A stretch of 64,000 nt of DNA, from NCBI GenBank assembly GCA_964473555.1, contig CAYYPL010000008.1, forward strand, positions 68,138 through 132,137. The letters are read 5' to 3'. This stretch comes from UBA11400 sp964473555. GTDB lineage: Bacteria > Bacteroidota > Rhodothermia > Balneolales > HLUCCA01. Both the position numbers and the translations under genes were made by a program. This document shows positions 51,136-60,121 of the stretch, one piece after another (position 1 is the stretch's first letter; the number at the start of each line of letters is the position of its first letter). The notes below the pieces were generated by a model. That model worked only from the letters and a program-made list of their open reading frames with translations. It ran no database searches and had not been told where the DNA came from.

Positions 51136-52149
51136 ATGGATTTAAACGGAAAATCGATATTAATCACTGGAGGTACCGGTTCATTAGGACGGGCATTTAT
51201 CGCACGTGTACTGCGAGACTGGCCCAAGGTTGAACGACTGGTCATCTTTTCAAGGGATGAGCAGAAACAGTTCGAAATGGCTCAGGATTATCCGCACGAA
51301 ACCTACCCAATGATTCGCTTTTTCATCGGTGATGTGCGCGATTATGCCAGACTTGTCCGAGCATTGAGCGGAATCGATTATGTCATCCATGCCGCAGCCA
51401 TGAAGCACGTGCCTATTGCCGAGTATAACCCGGATGAATGTGTCAAGACCAACATCAACGGAGCAGAAAACCTGATTCGTGCCTGTCTTGAAAACAAGGT
51501 TGAAAAAGTTGTGGCCCTGTCGACCGATAAAGCGGCAGCACCAATTAATCTGTATGGTGCCACGAAATTGGTGTCCGACAAGTTGTTTATAGCGGCCAAT
51601 AACATCAAAGGCGACCGCAAGATCACCTTTTCAGTGGTCAGATATGGCAATGTGATGGGTTCAAACGGATCGGTCATCCCATTTTTCCTGAAAAAGCGCA
51701 AAGATGGTATTCTACCCATAACTCATCCCGAAATGACCCGATTCAACATTACGCTTGAAGGCGGAGTGAACATGGTTCTGCACGCATTGGACACTGCCTG
51801 GGGCGGGGAGCTGTTCGTGCCGAAGTTACCATCTTACCGTATTTTGGATGTAGCTGAAGCAATCGGTCCAGAGTGTGAGAAACCAGTCATAGGAATTCGT
51901 CCTGGTGAGAAGATCCACGAAGAGATGATTACCTCATCGGATTCGTTTTATACCTACGATCTGGGTAGTTATTATGCTATTCTTCCCTCTGTTCATAAAT
52001 GGAAAATCGAGGACTTTGTGTCCCATTTCAATGCCATAAAAGTCCCTAAAGGATTTCAGTACAACTCGGGAGAGAACGACGACTGGGTGAGTGTTGAAGC
52101 ACTTCGAACACTCATAACCGAACACGTAGATCCCGATTTCAAGGCATAA
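51136..52149 (+). CDS. pseB: UDP-GlcNAc 4,6-dehydratase (5-inverting), PseB
   Basis: 337 residues. NAD/NADP motif ITGGTGSLGRAFIARVL, MKHVPIAEYNPDECVKTN (the Lys of the catalytic triad), STDKAAAPINLYGATKL, and VRYGNVMGSNGSVIPFF. It dehydrates UDP-GlcNAc with C5 inversion, the first step to pseudaminic acid. It begins the pse block and is followed directly by pseC. Confidence 0.95.
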   Translation: MDLNGKSILITGGTGSLGRAFIARVLRDWPKVERLVIFSRDEQKQFEMAQDYPHETYPMIRFFIGDVRDYARLVRALSGIDYVIHAAAMKHVPIAEYNPDECVKTNINGAENLIRACLENKVEKVVALSTDKAAAPINLYGATKLVSDKLFIAANNIKGDRKITFSVVRYGNVMGSNGSVIPFFLKKRKDGILPITHPEMTRFNITLEGGVNMVLHALDTAWGGELFVPKLPSYRILDVAEAIGPECEKPVIGIRPGEKIHEEMITSSDSFYTYDLGSYYAILPSVHKWKIEDFVSHFNAIKVPKGFQYNSGENDDWVSVEALRTLITEHVDPDFKA

Positions 52150-52152
52150 TTG

Positions 52153-53385
52153 ATGTCATACAAGCAGATCATCCCATACGGTCGCCAGAACATCACTCCC
52201 GAAGATATTCAGGAGGTATCTCGGGTACTGCAGTCAGATTATCTCACTCAGGGTCCGGAAATTCCACGATTTGAGCAGGCATTTGCAGATTATGTTGGAG
52301 CGAAATATGCTGTAGCGGTGTCGAATGGAACCGCAGCGCTACATCTTTGCGCCATGGCGCTGAATGTTGCTGCTGGACAAAAGGTTATCACTTCGCCCAT
52401 TACTTTCGCGGCATCTGGTAACTGTGTACGCTACTGCGGTGGGGAAGTCGATTTTGCTGATATCAATCCAGATACGTATTTATTGGACATAAACGCTGTC
52501 CGTCGGAAACTGGAAGCTGCACCAAAGGGAACCTACGCTGGGATAATCCCGGTAGATTTTGCCGGGCGCGCTGTGAATCTGGAAGCGTTCAGGAACCTCG
52601 CCGATGAGCACGGACTCTGGATTATCGAAGACGCCTGCCACGCGCCGGGCGGATTCTTCGTTGACAGCTCCGGCGCCGAACAACGCTGCGGAAACGGCGC
52701 CTTCGCCGACCTGGCCATCTTCTCGTTTCATCCGGTCAAGCACATCGCAGCCGGCGAAGGCGGCATGATCACCACAAATAATCCAGAGCTGTACGAGCGA
52801 CTGCTCGTTCTGCGCACCCACGGCATCACCAAGCAAACCAGTGCATTCACCCAATCCATGAGCTTCGCTGCCGGACTCGACGGTCCCCTTCGCGACGGCA
52901 CTAACCCAGCATCGACGGCACCAGACGCTGCTCCCGGCTGGTACATGGAAATGCAGGAGCTTGGCTATAACTACCGTCTTACCGACTTCCAGGCCGCGCT
53001 CGGTTACTCCCAACTCCAACGCGCCGACTCCGGACTCGCGCGCCGAAGAGCCCTTGCCGACCGATACGCTCATGCTTTCCACGGCAACCCCTACGCCCTT
53101 GGCCAGTCCGGATCGGTCCCAGGCCACGCGTACCACCTTTACATTCTCGAAACTCCCCGAAGACTCAAGCTTTATCATCACCTTCGGACCCAGGGAATCT
53201 ACGCCCAGGTGCATTACATCCCGCTTCACCTCATGCCGTACTACCGAAATCTCGGGTTCAAACCGGGCGATTTTCCGCATGCTGAAGCCTACTATCGCGG
53301 GTGTCTGAGTTTACCGATGTATCCAACGCTTACCGACGAACAACAAGATTTCGTGATCGAATCCATTGAACGTTTCTTTACTTAA
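52153..53385 (+). CDS. pseC: UDP-4-amino-4,6-dideoxy-N-acetyl-L-altrosamine transaminase, PseC
   Basis: 410 residues from ATG 52153. PLP-dependent aminotransferase adding the 4-amino group to the PseB product. Marks are PYGRQNITPEDIQEV, VSNGTAALHLCAMAL, IIEDACHAPGG and the PLP lysine in FSFHPVKHIAAGEGG. Compared with usual PseC proteins there is an extra stretch of about 25 residues after ITKQTSAF (AAGLDGPLRDGTNP..., then PGWYMEMQELGYNYRLTD). GC content rises to about 62 % from roughly 52560 to 53160, against about 47 % in pseB, suggesting a recombined middle part. The aldo/keto reductase start overlaps its stop. Confidence 0.94.
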   Translation: MSYKQIIPYGRQNITPEDIQEVSRVLQSDYLTQGPEIPRFEQAFADYVGAKYAVAVSNGTAALHLCAMALNVAAGQKVITSPITFAASGNCVRYCGGEVDFADINPDTYLLDINAVRRKLEAAPKGTYAGIIPVDFAGRAVNLEAFRNLADEHGLWIIEDACHAPGGFFVDSSGAEQRCGNGAFADLAIFSFHPVKHIAAGEGGMITTNNPELYERLLVLRTHGITKQTSAFTQSMSFAAGLDGPLRDGTNPASTAPDAAPGWYMEMQELGYNYRLTDFQAALGYSQLQRADSGLARRRALADRYAHAFHGNPYALGQSGSVPGHAYHLYILETPRRLKLYHHLRTQGIYAQVHYIPLHLMPYYRNLGFKPGDFPHAEAYYRGCLSLPMYPTLTDEQQDFVIESIERFFT

Positions 53386-54208
53386 CTCCTCGCGCATTGG
53401 ACTCGGAACCGTGCAATTCGGTCTGCCTTACGGCATCTCGAATCGCACGGGCCAACCCGACAAAAACACCGTCAGATCGGTACTTGACCTGGCGCTTCGC
53501 AACGATATATCGGTGATGGACACTGCCAGTGCATACGGAACAGCCGAATTGGTACTCGGTGAAATTGGAACTGATGGATTTCAAGTCGTGTCCAAGTACA
53601 TGCCCCCGGAGAGTAATGTGAGTATCGAAGAGCAACTTCACAACACGCTGGCGATTTTAAAACAGGATTCACTCTACGGATATTTATCCCATCGCCCTCA
53701 AAATCTACTCAAGCATCCCGAGCAATGGGAAATACTGAATGAGCAAAAAACGGAAGGCTTTGTTCACAAGATCGGTTACAGTCTGAACGAACCCGCTGAG
53801 CTGGATCAGCTTCTCGAAGTGGGAATGATTCCCGATCTGGTTCAGGTCCCGGTGAATTATTTCGACCATAGATTTGTACCCTATTTCGATACGTTGAAAT
53901 CTCTCGGAACTGAAATTCACGCGCGATCTGCATACTTGCAGGGACTTTTTTTTCTCCGTGATTTTCCCCAGAGATTCACCCCGATCGCTCATACCGTGCG
54001 TAACTTGCAGGCATCGATTTCGAACCTGCCAGCCGCTCTTCTGGCGCATGTGCTGAGCTACAAGCATATCGATAAAGTGATCATCGGAGTGCAGAACCCA
54101 GCTCAATTGTCAGATGTGATCAATTCCCTGGGCTCTGCCGAACCTCTGCCAGACTTTTCCGAACAACTGCCCGACGACATCCTTATGCCATCAAAATGGA
54201 GTCACTGA
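53366..54208 (+). CDS. Aldo/keto reductase in the pse cluster
   Basis: 280 residues from TTG 53366, overlapping pseC by 20 bases; no in-frame ATG occurs before residue 51. The sequence IGLGTVQFGLPYG, then VMDTASAYGTAELVLGEI with the catalytic Asp and Tyr, is typical of the aldo/keto reductase barrel. Such reductases recur in nonulosonic-acid and spore-coat sugar clusters, but the step is not established. Here it stands, with the SDR gene after it, in the place where a PseH acetyltransferase might be expected. Confidence 0.85.
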   Translation: MNVSLLNSSRIGLGTVQFGLPYGISNRTGQPDKNTVRSVLDLALRNDISVMDTASAYGTAELVLGEIGTDGFQVVSKYMPPESNVSIEEQLHNTLAILKQDSLYGYLSHRPQNLLKHPEQWEILNEQKTEGFVHKIGYSLNEPAELDQLLEVGMIPDLVQVPVNYFDHRFVPYFDTLKSLGTEIHARSAYLQGLFFLRDFPQRFTPIAHTVRNLQASISNLPAALLAHVLSYKHIDKVIIGVQNPAQLSDVINSLGSAEPLPDFSEQLPDDILMPSKWSH

Positions 54209-54209
54209 T

Positions 54210-54995
54210 ATGACACGTACATTTGATCTGACCGCTAAAATTGTGGCCATCACGGGTGGATATGGCTATCTCGGTTCTGCTATCGTCCAAAGTTTGATCC
54301 ACCATGGAGCAACTGTTTATGTGCTCGGGAGATCAGAATTGAAGTTTGATCAGGCCTTTTCCGGACATGATGAACAAGAAAATACTCTGTATTTCACAAA
54401 ATGTGATATTTCAGATACTGCATCGATGCAAAGCGCCTTTAAAAGCATTGATTTGGCTGAAGGACGCATCGATGTGCTGATCAACAATGCCTTTTTTCTG
54501 AAAGGTCAGCATCCATTTACCATGTCCGACGATGACTTTGCCACAGGAATCGATGGAACACTGAACAGTGTGTTCCGTGCCACCCGCGATGCAATTCCAT
54601 ACCTCAGAAAAAGTACAGCAGGACGCATTATCAATGTGTCGTCGATGTACGGCATCGTGGCGCCGGACTTCAGTGTGTATGATGAGAATCCCGAGATGTG
54701 GAATCCACCGCACTATGGGGCGGCAAAAGCAGGTGTTGGTCAACTAACCAGATATTATGCCAGCGCTCTCGGAAAAGAAGGCATTACAGTGAATGCGGTG
54801 GCTCCAGGGCCGTTTCCATCTACTCAGGTGCAGCAAAAAACCGAGTTCATTGATAAGCTGGGATCAAAAACCTGCCTCGGACGCATCGGTCAGCCCGATG
54901 AGCTCGCTGGTATCTTTGTATATCTGGCCTCAGATGCGTCATCCTACACAACCGGACAGACATTCAGTATTGACGGTGGCTGGACCACCAGATAA
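54210..54995 (+). CDS. Short-chain dehydrogenase/reductase in the pse cluster
   Basis: 261 residues of the classical type. Cofactor motif ITGGYGYLGSAIVQSL, the NNAF motif in VLINNAFFLKG, catalytic Ser in NVSSMYG and Y-x3-K in HYGAAKAGVG, and a C-terminal YTTGQTFSIDGGWTTR. It begins one base after the aldo/keto reductase. Sugar-type SDRs of this form occur in nonulosonic-acid loci and may change the stereochemistry or oxidation state of the product; the true substrate is unknown. Confidence 0.88.
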   Translation: MTRTFDLTAKIVAITGGYGYLGSAIVQSLIHHGATVYVLGRSELKFDQAFSGHDEQENTLYFTKCDISDTASMQSAFKSIDLAEGRIDVLINNAFFLKGQHPFTMSDDDFATGIDGTLNSVFRATRDAIPYLRKSTAGRIINVSSMYGIVAPDFSVYDENPEMWNPPHYGAAKAGVGQLTRYYASALGKEGITVNAVAPGPFPSTQVQQKTEFIDKLGSKTCLGRIGQPDELAGIFVYLASDASSYTTGQTFSIDGGWTTR

Positions 54996-55001
54996 TCCAC
55001 A

Positions 55002-55862
55002 ATGACAAATAAACCGAGCAAAATAGGATTCATTATCCAGGCACGTATGCAGTCGGAACGACTTCCGGGTAAAGTGATGCTCCCCATGCCGATAGGATCG
55101 GGTGTACCCATGCTTGAGTGCATCATCAGACAGCTAAAAGAATCTTCCCACGAGGCAACAATAGTCGTAGCAACTGCGGAGGGAAGTACAAATGATCCTA
55201 TTGCTCAATGGTGTGATTCTAACAACGTCTTTTACTTCAGAGGTGACGAAAAAGATGTTTTGAGTCGGTACATGGCAATCACCCTAGAACATGATTTTGA
55301 AACGGTTGTCCGGCTAACTGCTGATAATCCATTAGTGGATCTCAGCGTACTTGATCAAGTGATCGGTGCACATATTAAATCAGATGCAGATTACACATGC
55401 AGCTCGGGAATGCCATTGGGGATGAACATTGAGGTAGTACACGGACCGTCACTGATACAACTTGAACACCGTGAACTAAGTGATGTGGATCGTGAGCACG
55501 TAACCCATTATTTCAGGAATAACCCGGGACTCAGCGTTCATGTGGTCCACATTGCCAAAGCCAATGAATTGGCTTCCATCCGAACCACAGTTGATTATCC
55601 CGAGGACTACGTGTTTATGTCTGCCGTATTGTCGCACAAAGCTGAAAATGACTCAGGTTTGAATGCATTAGGGCGGTTTGCACAGAAATTTCCATTTTTG
55701 GTGGATGTAAATCGAAAGAATCTGCAGAAAAAGCAGTTTGATAATCCAAAAGTAGAACTTCAGGAAGCCGCAATTCTGTTGGAGCAGGCTGATTTGCATC
55801 GTGCTGCTCAGGTGCTTCGTGACGAACTCACATCAGGTCACATTGGAGCGACTTACGACTAA
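55002..55862 (+). CDS. SpsF-type cytidylyltransferase (CMP-nonulosonate synthetase)
   Basis: 286 residues. The nucleotide-binding start IIQARMQSERLPGKVMLP is the acylneuraminate-cytidylyltransferase signature in the SpsF form. RLTADNPLVD and VREHVTHYF-like DREHVTHYFRNNPG follow. It should activate the nonulosonic acid with CTP, doing the job of PseF. The C-terminal 60 residues are helical and extend past the catalytic domain. It overlaps pseG by 20 bases. Confidence 0.87.
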   Translation: MTNKPSKIGFIIQARMQSERLPGKVMLPMPIGSGVPMLECIIRQLKESSHEATIVVATAEGSTNDPIAQWCDSNNVFYFRGDEKDVLSRYMAITLEHDFETVVRLTADNPLVDLSVLDQVIGAHIKSDADYTCSSGMPLGMNIEVVHGPSLIQLEHRELSDVDREHVTHYFRNNPGLSVHVVHIAKANELASIRTTVDYPEDYVFMSAVLSHKAENDSGLNALGRFAQKFPFLVDVNRKNLQKKQFDNPKVELQEAAILLEQADLHRAAQVLRDELTSGHIGATYD

Positions 55863-56850
55863 ACCCCGCATTCTTTTTCGGGCCGATGGAAATGTGCAGA
55901 TGGGGCTTGGACACTTGGTCCGCTCTGGTGCACTGGCCGAAATGCTGACACAGAGCTTTGCTCCAGAGTTTGTATGTCGTGAAATCGCGCCTGAAGTCAG
56001 TTCTAAGTTTCAGCTGTTGGGATTCAAGGTACACCACATTGAGCGTGAAGTTGAATTTCTGGCGATGATCGAGCCAACAGACCTGGTTGTTCTGGATGGA
56101 TACAAGTTTGATCTGGGATATCAGCATCAGGTTCGGAGTAAATGTGCGGCTCTGATTTGCATCGATGATCTGATCAAAGCGGACTGCCACGCAGATTTGA
56201 TTATCAATCAGTCGCCCGGAGCCCGGGAATCTGCCTACAAAACCCTTCCAGTGGCAGAATTTGCTTTGGGACTTGACTATGTGTTGCTTCGTCCGGCATT
56301 TTTAGGTGCAGCCAGGCAACAAAATGAAGTATCAAAAGGCGACCCACGGTCTGTTTTCATATGTTTTGGGGGCTCTGACGCGCAGAATCTGACCCGGTCA
56401 ACCTGGGAGAAAGCTGTGCAATCCGGACGATTCAAACGGATCGTCCTGGTAACCGGAGCTTCGTACGAACACGTTGAAGAACTGAAATCCGAGGTTAGTT
56501 CACATCCGGAAACAGAACTTCATCGCGATATTACCGCTGATGAAATGCTTCGGCTGATGCTCGAATGTGGAGTCAAAGTAGTGCCTTCGAGTGGGATACT
56601 CTTTGAAGCGATGACCACCGGTGGACTGGTGTTATGTGGCTATTACACCGACAATCAAATGCCAAATCATTCGCACGTGGTTCGGATGGGAGCGGTAATC
56701 GATGTGGGAATATTCTCGGATAGAGACCTTGAGTATGGATTCGGGGCTATTGATGGATTCAATCCGAAAAAACCGCTCATCGATGGACGCAGTCCGGAGC
56801 GATTTTTAGCTCGAATCAATGCATTGTATCACAAATTTGTCCCAGCTTGA
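55843..56850 (+). CDS. pseG: UDP-2,4-diacetamido-2,4,6-trideoxy-altropyranose hydrolase, PseG
   Basis: About 335 residues from TTG 55843; earlier in-frame codons (55801) would lengthen it unlike the family. It removes UDP from the diacetamido sugar so that PseI can use it. Fold GT-B with ILFRADGNVQMGLGHLVRSGALAE, containing the catalytic GxGHxxR pattern, CFGGSDAQNLT, and SSGILFEAMTTGG near the C-terminus. It overlaps the cytidylyltransferase stop by 20 bases. No acetyltransferase is fused. Confidence 0.92.
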   Translation: MERLTTKPRILFRADGNVQMGLGHLVRSGALAEMLTQSFAPEFVCREIAPEVSSKFQLLGFKVHHIEREVEFLAMIEPTDLVVLDGYKFDLGYQHQVRSKCAALICIDDLIKADCHADLIINQSPGARESAYKTLPVAEFALGLDYVLLRPAFLGAARQQNEVSKGDPRSVFICFGGSDAQNLTRSTWEKAVQSGRFKRIVLVTGASYEHVEELKSEVSSHPETELHRDITADEMLRLMLECGVKVVPSSGILFEAMTTGGLVLCGYYTDNQMPNHSHVVRMGAVIDVGIFSDRDLEYGFGAIDGFNPKKPLIDGRSPERFLARINALYHKFVPA

Positions 56851-56884
56851 CCAAAAGAGGGTCAACAACATTAATCTAAACGCC

Positions 56885-56904
56885 GACCGGCTGCGCATCC
56901 GGTC
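56885..56904. other. 6-bp hairpin between pseG and the carbamoyltransferase
   Basis: GACCGG-N8-CCGGTC, a perfect GC-rich stem in the 69-base gap. No T tract follows, so it is not an ordinary terminator; it could moderate read-through or mRNA decay. Confidence 0.4.
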
Positions 56905-56919
56905 ATTAGACACGTATAC

Positions 56920-58596
56920 ATGATCATTTTAGGAATTGCAAACGACGAAACGGCAAGTGCTTGTATCGTTAAAGACGGAAAACTGCTTGCAGCAGCCAGT
57001 GAAGAACGATTCACACGCATCAAAATGGACCATAACTGGCCAGTTAACTCGGTTGAGTTCTGTCTGAAAACCGCTGGGATCACTCTGGATCAACTTGACA
57101 GTATTGCCTACGGGTGGAGTGCTGGATTCGATGCAGAGAAACACTTGCTGGCTTATCACGACCGCATCGTGTACGAGGCAATGAACAATCCAGCTGGACT
57201 CGACACATTCCGTGAACGAATCGCTTCCGAAATCGAGCAAGATCGTCGAAAGCGAACTGAATATCAGGATTTCGTCAAGGCAAATGGACTGCAGCTCAAA
57301 TCCGTCAGCATCGATCACCACGAAGCGCACGCGTATTCAGCATACTGCTTTTCTCCATTTGAACGAGCTTTGGTCGTAACCAGCGACGGTCGAGGTGATT
57401 TCCTGGCCGTGACGGTGAGCCTGTTTACGCCGGACTCCATGGAAGTGCTGTATCGAGGTTCAAGTATTGATTCGCTCGGATTTTTTTATGGAAGGATCAC
57501 GGCGTTGCTTGGGTTTACACCACACCGACACGAAGGAAAAGTCACAGGACTCGCGGCACACGGAGATCCACAGAAACTGCTTCCCAAAATGCGTGAAATG
57601 ATTTACGTGAAAGAGGGTCAAGTTTATGGTCGGTCAGGTGAGCTGTTCAGACCGTTTTACAGCAATTTCAGCGATGAACTCAAGCAATTGATCGCATCGA
57701 ATTCCCGCGAAGACGTCGCAGCTGCGGCTCAGGTTCACCTCGAAGAATGTATCACTGAACTAGTCACACACTACGTCAATCAAACCGGAGCTGAGTACGT
57801 GTGCATGGCTGGTGGAGTATTTGCAAACGTACGCGTAAATCAGTGCGTCATGGAGATTCCGGGAGTCAAAAACATCTTTATTCAGCCCCAGATGGGTGAT
57901 GGGGGACTTTGTGTGGGTGCCGTAGCGGGATATCTGCACCAGAACGGAACTGCGAAAGTGGACTGGGACAATATGTATCAGGGTCCGGGATTTACCAACG
58001 ACGAAATCGAGGCAGAACTCAAGAAATTTCCAGAATTGACGTACACCAAATCAGACGATGTGGTGTCCGCAGCGGTCGAAGCCATAACCAGCAATCAGGT
58101 TGTGGGATGGTTTCAGGGGCGCATGGAATTTGGTCCGCGGGCGTTGTGCAACCGCAGTATCATCTATCACTGCAAAGACCGAAGCGTTAACGATTGGCTC
58201 AACCACCGAATGGATCGGACTGAATTTATGCCCTTTGCTCCGGTTTCGATGGAAGACATTGCCAGGGAATGCTATATCGGATGGAAAATGGATCATATTG
58301 CCAGCCGATACATGACCGTAACTTACGACTGCACCGACTACATGAAAAGCAAAGCTCCTGCGGCAGTACATATCGATGGAACTGCGCGCCCGCAAATCGT
58401 TGGTGAGAGTGATAATCCGCTGATGTACAAGCTCCTGAAAGCATATTACGACGCCACCGGCGAGCCGGCGCTCATCAACACCTCCTTCAACCGTCACGAA
58501 GAACCCATCGTGCACCATCCACTCGAGGGCATCGACGCTCTGGCGACCGACATCGTGGATGTACTTGTGATTGGGGATTATGTTGTGAGGAAGTAG
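56920..58596 (+). CDS. Carbamoyltransferase, NodU/CmcH family (copy 1)
   Basis: 558 residues. The family moves the carbamoyl group from carbamoyl phosphate, through carbamoyl-adenylate, to a hydroxyl. N-terminal ILGIANDETASACIVKDGKL and SEERFTRIK, the metal-binding histidines in DHHEAHAYSAY, the GKVTGLAAHG loop, and the C-terminal YrdC-like part with GWFQGRMEFGPRALCNRSI and INTSFNRHEEPIV are all in place. Likely acceptor is a sugar of the surface glycan, possibly the nonulosonic acid (inference). The stop TAG lies at the start of a heptamer repeat. Confidence 0.95.
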   Translation: MIILGIANDETASACIVKDGKLLAAASEERFTRIKMDHNWPVNSVEFCLKTAGITLDQLDSIAYGWSAGFDAEKHLLAYHDRIVYEAMNNPAGLDTFRERIASEIEQDRRKRTEYQDFVKANGLQLKSVSIDHHEAHAYSAYCFSPFERALVVTSDGRGDFLAVTVSLFTPDSMEVLYRGSSIDSLGFFYGRITALLGFTPHRHEGKVTGLAAHGDPQKLLPKMREMIYVKEGQVYGRSGELFRPFYSNFSDELKQLIASNSREDVAAAAQVHLEECITELVTHYVNQTGAEYVCMAGGVFANVRVNQCVMEIPGVKNIFIQPQMGDGGLCVGAVAGYLHQNGTAKVDWDNMYQGPGFTNDEIEAELKKFPELTYTKSDDVVSAAVEAITSNQVVGWFQGRMEFGPRALCNRSIIYHCKDRSVNDWLNHRMDRTEFMPFAPVSMEDIARECYIGWKMDHIASRYMTVTYDCTDYMKSKAPAAVHIDGTARPQIVGESDNPLMYKLLKAYYDATGEPALINTSFNRHEEPIVHHPLEGIDALATDIVDVLVIGDYVVRK

Positions 58597-58633
58597 GGAG
58601 TGGGGAGTAGGGAGTGGGGCGAGCGGCGAGCAG
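58592..58633. repeat. Heptamer repeat over the carbamoyltransferase stop
   Basis: Units GTAGGGA, GTGGGGA, GTAGGGA, GTGGGGC, GAGCGGC and GAGCAGA run from the stop codon on. The last two resemble the GCGAGCGG-type unit of the other repeats, so two repeat types grade into each other here. Confidence 0.78.
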
Positions 58634-58689
58634 AACCTGTCCACTTTCTTTTGGCGCAGCCAACTTTCTCCTGCGTCAGCAGTTTTCCC

Positions 58690-58832
58690 TCGCGAAGCGA
58701 CATTCACGTGCAAAGTAACTTTCACATGGTACCGCCCAACCGTCGCACCGCGACTGAGTCGCCCTCTCCGAGGCTTCAGCCTCGCTCTCCGCTCGTGAAA
58801 CGAGTACCCTCCGCGACAAAGTCGCCCTCTCC
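58690..58832 (-). repeat. Tandem hairpin array 3 (minus orientation)
   Basis: Read on the plus strand: TCGC-GAA-GCGA (58690), GTCGC-ACC-GCGAC (58742), GAGGCT-TC-AGCCTC (58770), CTCGT-GAA-ACGAG (58792) and GCGAC-AAA-GTCGC (58813). CTCTCC spacers lie at 58764, 58785 and 58827 and a CCCTCC at 58807. On the minus strand this becomes TTC/TTT loops with GGAGAG spacers, the design of array 1. Together with the heptamer repeat it fills the 300-base gap before pseI. No copy of the closing inverted repeat was found here. Confidence 0.75.
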
Positions 58833-58896
58833 GGTAGTTGATTTTAGCAGTTAAATAAACAGATTTTTATACGTAGTTAATGAAGTACTCAACACT

Positions 58897-59961
58897 ATGA
58901 AAGATATCCAACTCGAACAGTTTACCATCGGTGATTCACATCGTCCGTTTATCATTGCGGAGATGAGTGGAAATCACAATCAGTCTTTGGATCGTGCCCT
59001 GGAGATCGTCCAGGCAGCCGCTGATGCCGGTGCCCACGCCATCAAGCTCCAGACCTACACGGCCGACACTATGACCATCGACATTCGGGGTGGACTCTTC
59101 TCGATTGATGATCCCAAGTCTTTGTGGGACGGTAAAACACTGTACGAACTCTATCAACTGGCTCATACCCCGTGGGAATGGCACAAACCGATCTTCGAAA
59201 AAGCTCGATCACTGGGAATGATGCCCTTCAGTACGCCTTTTGATGCCACTTCGGTCGATTTTCTAGAAGAAATGGGTGTCGCAGCATACAAAATCGCCTC
59301 CTTTGAGAACGTGGACTGGCCGCTGCTCCGGAAAGTAGCTCAGACCGGTAAACCTGTGATTATGTCCACCGGAGCTGCTACTCTGGCCGACATTGACGAC
59401 GCGGTTCGTGTACTTCGAGAAAATGGATGCAGCGACCTGGTACTTTTGAAATGCACCAGTACCTATCCGGCGACACCAAAAAATTCAAATATCCTGACCA
59501 TCCCGCACATGCGTGATGTGTTTGGATGTCATATCGGACTCTCAGATCACACACTTGGAGTTGGCGCTGCAGTCGCAGCGGTCGCTTTGGGAGCTCGTGT
59601 CATCGAGAAACACTTTACCCTGAGTCGTGCCGATGGAGGCGTGGATGCTGCCTTCAGCATCGAACCACATGAGCTCAAACTGCTGGTTGAGGAGTCCGAA
59701 AGGGCATTTCAGGCACTAGGATACATCCAGTATGGCATTTTGAACGATGAAAAGGGGAGTTTACGCTATAAGCGATCTGTCTATGTGGTCGAAGATGTGA
59801 AAAAAGGCGAGAAATTTACTCCTGAAAATGTCAGGACTATACGTCCGGGTGATGGACTTCAGCCTAAATATTACGACACGGTCATCGGACTTACGGCTGG
59901 GCAGGATATTAAACGTGGAACCCCGTTTTCCTGGGGTTTACTCGCGGCAAAGCCGCACTAA
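58897..59961 (+). CDS. pseI: Pseudaminic acid synthase, PseI
   Basis: 354 residues. NeuB-type barrel that condenses the 6-deoxy diacetamido sugar with phosphoenolpyruvate. Marks: FIIAEMSGNHNQSLDRALEI, HAIKLQTYTADTMTID, FSTPFDATSVDFLEEMGV, YKIASFE, LLKCTSTYP and GLSDHTLG. A C-terminal SAF/antifreeze-like domain follows (SVYVVEDVKKGEKFTPENVR). The MSGNHN form and TYTADTMT are the PseI rather than the NeuB/legionaminate type. Separated from the other pse genes by the carbamoyltransferase and a repeat array. Confidence 0.93.
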   Translation: MKDIQLEQFTIGDSHRPFIIAEMSGNHNQSLDRALEIVQAAADAGAHAIKLQTYTADTMTIDIRGGLFSIDDPKSLWDGKTLYELYQLAHTPWEWHKPIFEKARSLGMMPFSTPFDATSVDFLEEMGVAAYKIASFENVDWPLLRKVAQTGKPVIMSTGAATLADIDDAVRVLRENGCSDLVLLKCTSTYPATPKNSNILTIPHMRDVFGCHIGLSDHTLGVGAAVAAVALGARVIEKHFTLSRADGGVDAAFSIEPHELKLLVEESERAFQALGYIQYGILNDEKGSLRYKRSVYVVEDVKKGEKFTPENVRTIRPGDGLQPKYYDTVIGLTAGQDIKRGTPFSWGLLAAKPH

Positions 59962-60051
59962 TCGCGCACAAAGCGCCCAAAGTACAGGAAGTGCTGTATT
60001 TAATGCCCAAAGATTACAAAGCTCTGGCTCTGAATTTTAAAAATGGTAAGT

Positions 60052-60087
60052 TTTCTGCCCTTTCTGCCCTTTCTGCCCTTTCTGCGC
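60052..60087. repeat. 9-bp tandem repeat (TTTCTGCCC)4
   Basis: Three exact copies and one with a single change, in the 160-base gap between pseI and the deacetylase. Period differs from the 7-bp repeats elsewhere. Confidence 0.85.
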
Positions 60088-60121
60088 ATTTTAAGTCAAA
60101 AAAGCTTCGAAACTAGATACT

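Noticed and set aside
58600..58854. 84-codon open frame before pseI
   Set aside because: It covers the heptamer repeat and hairpin array 3; the Ser/Pro-rich translation is a product of the repeats.
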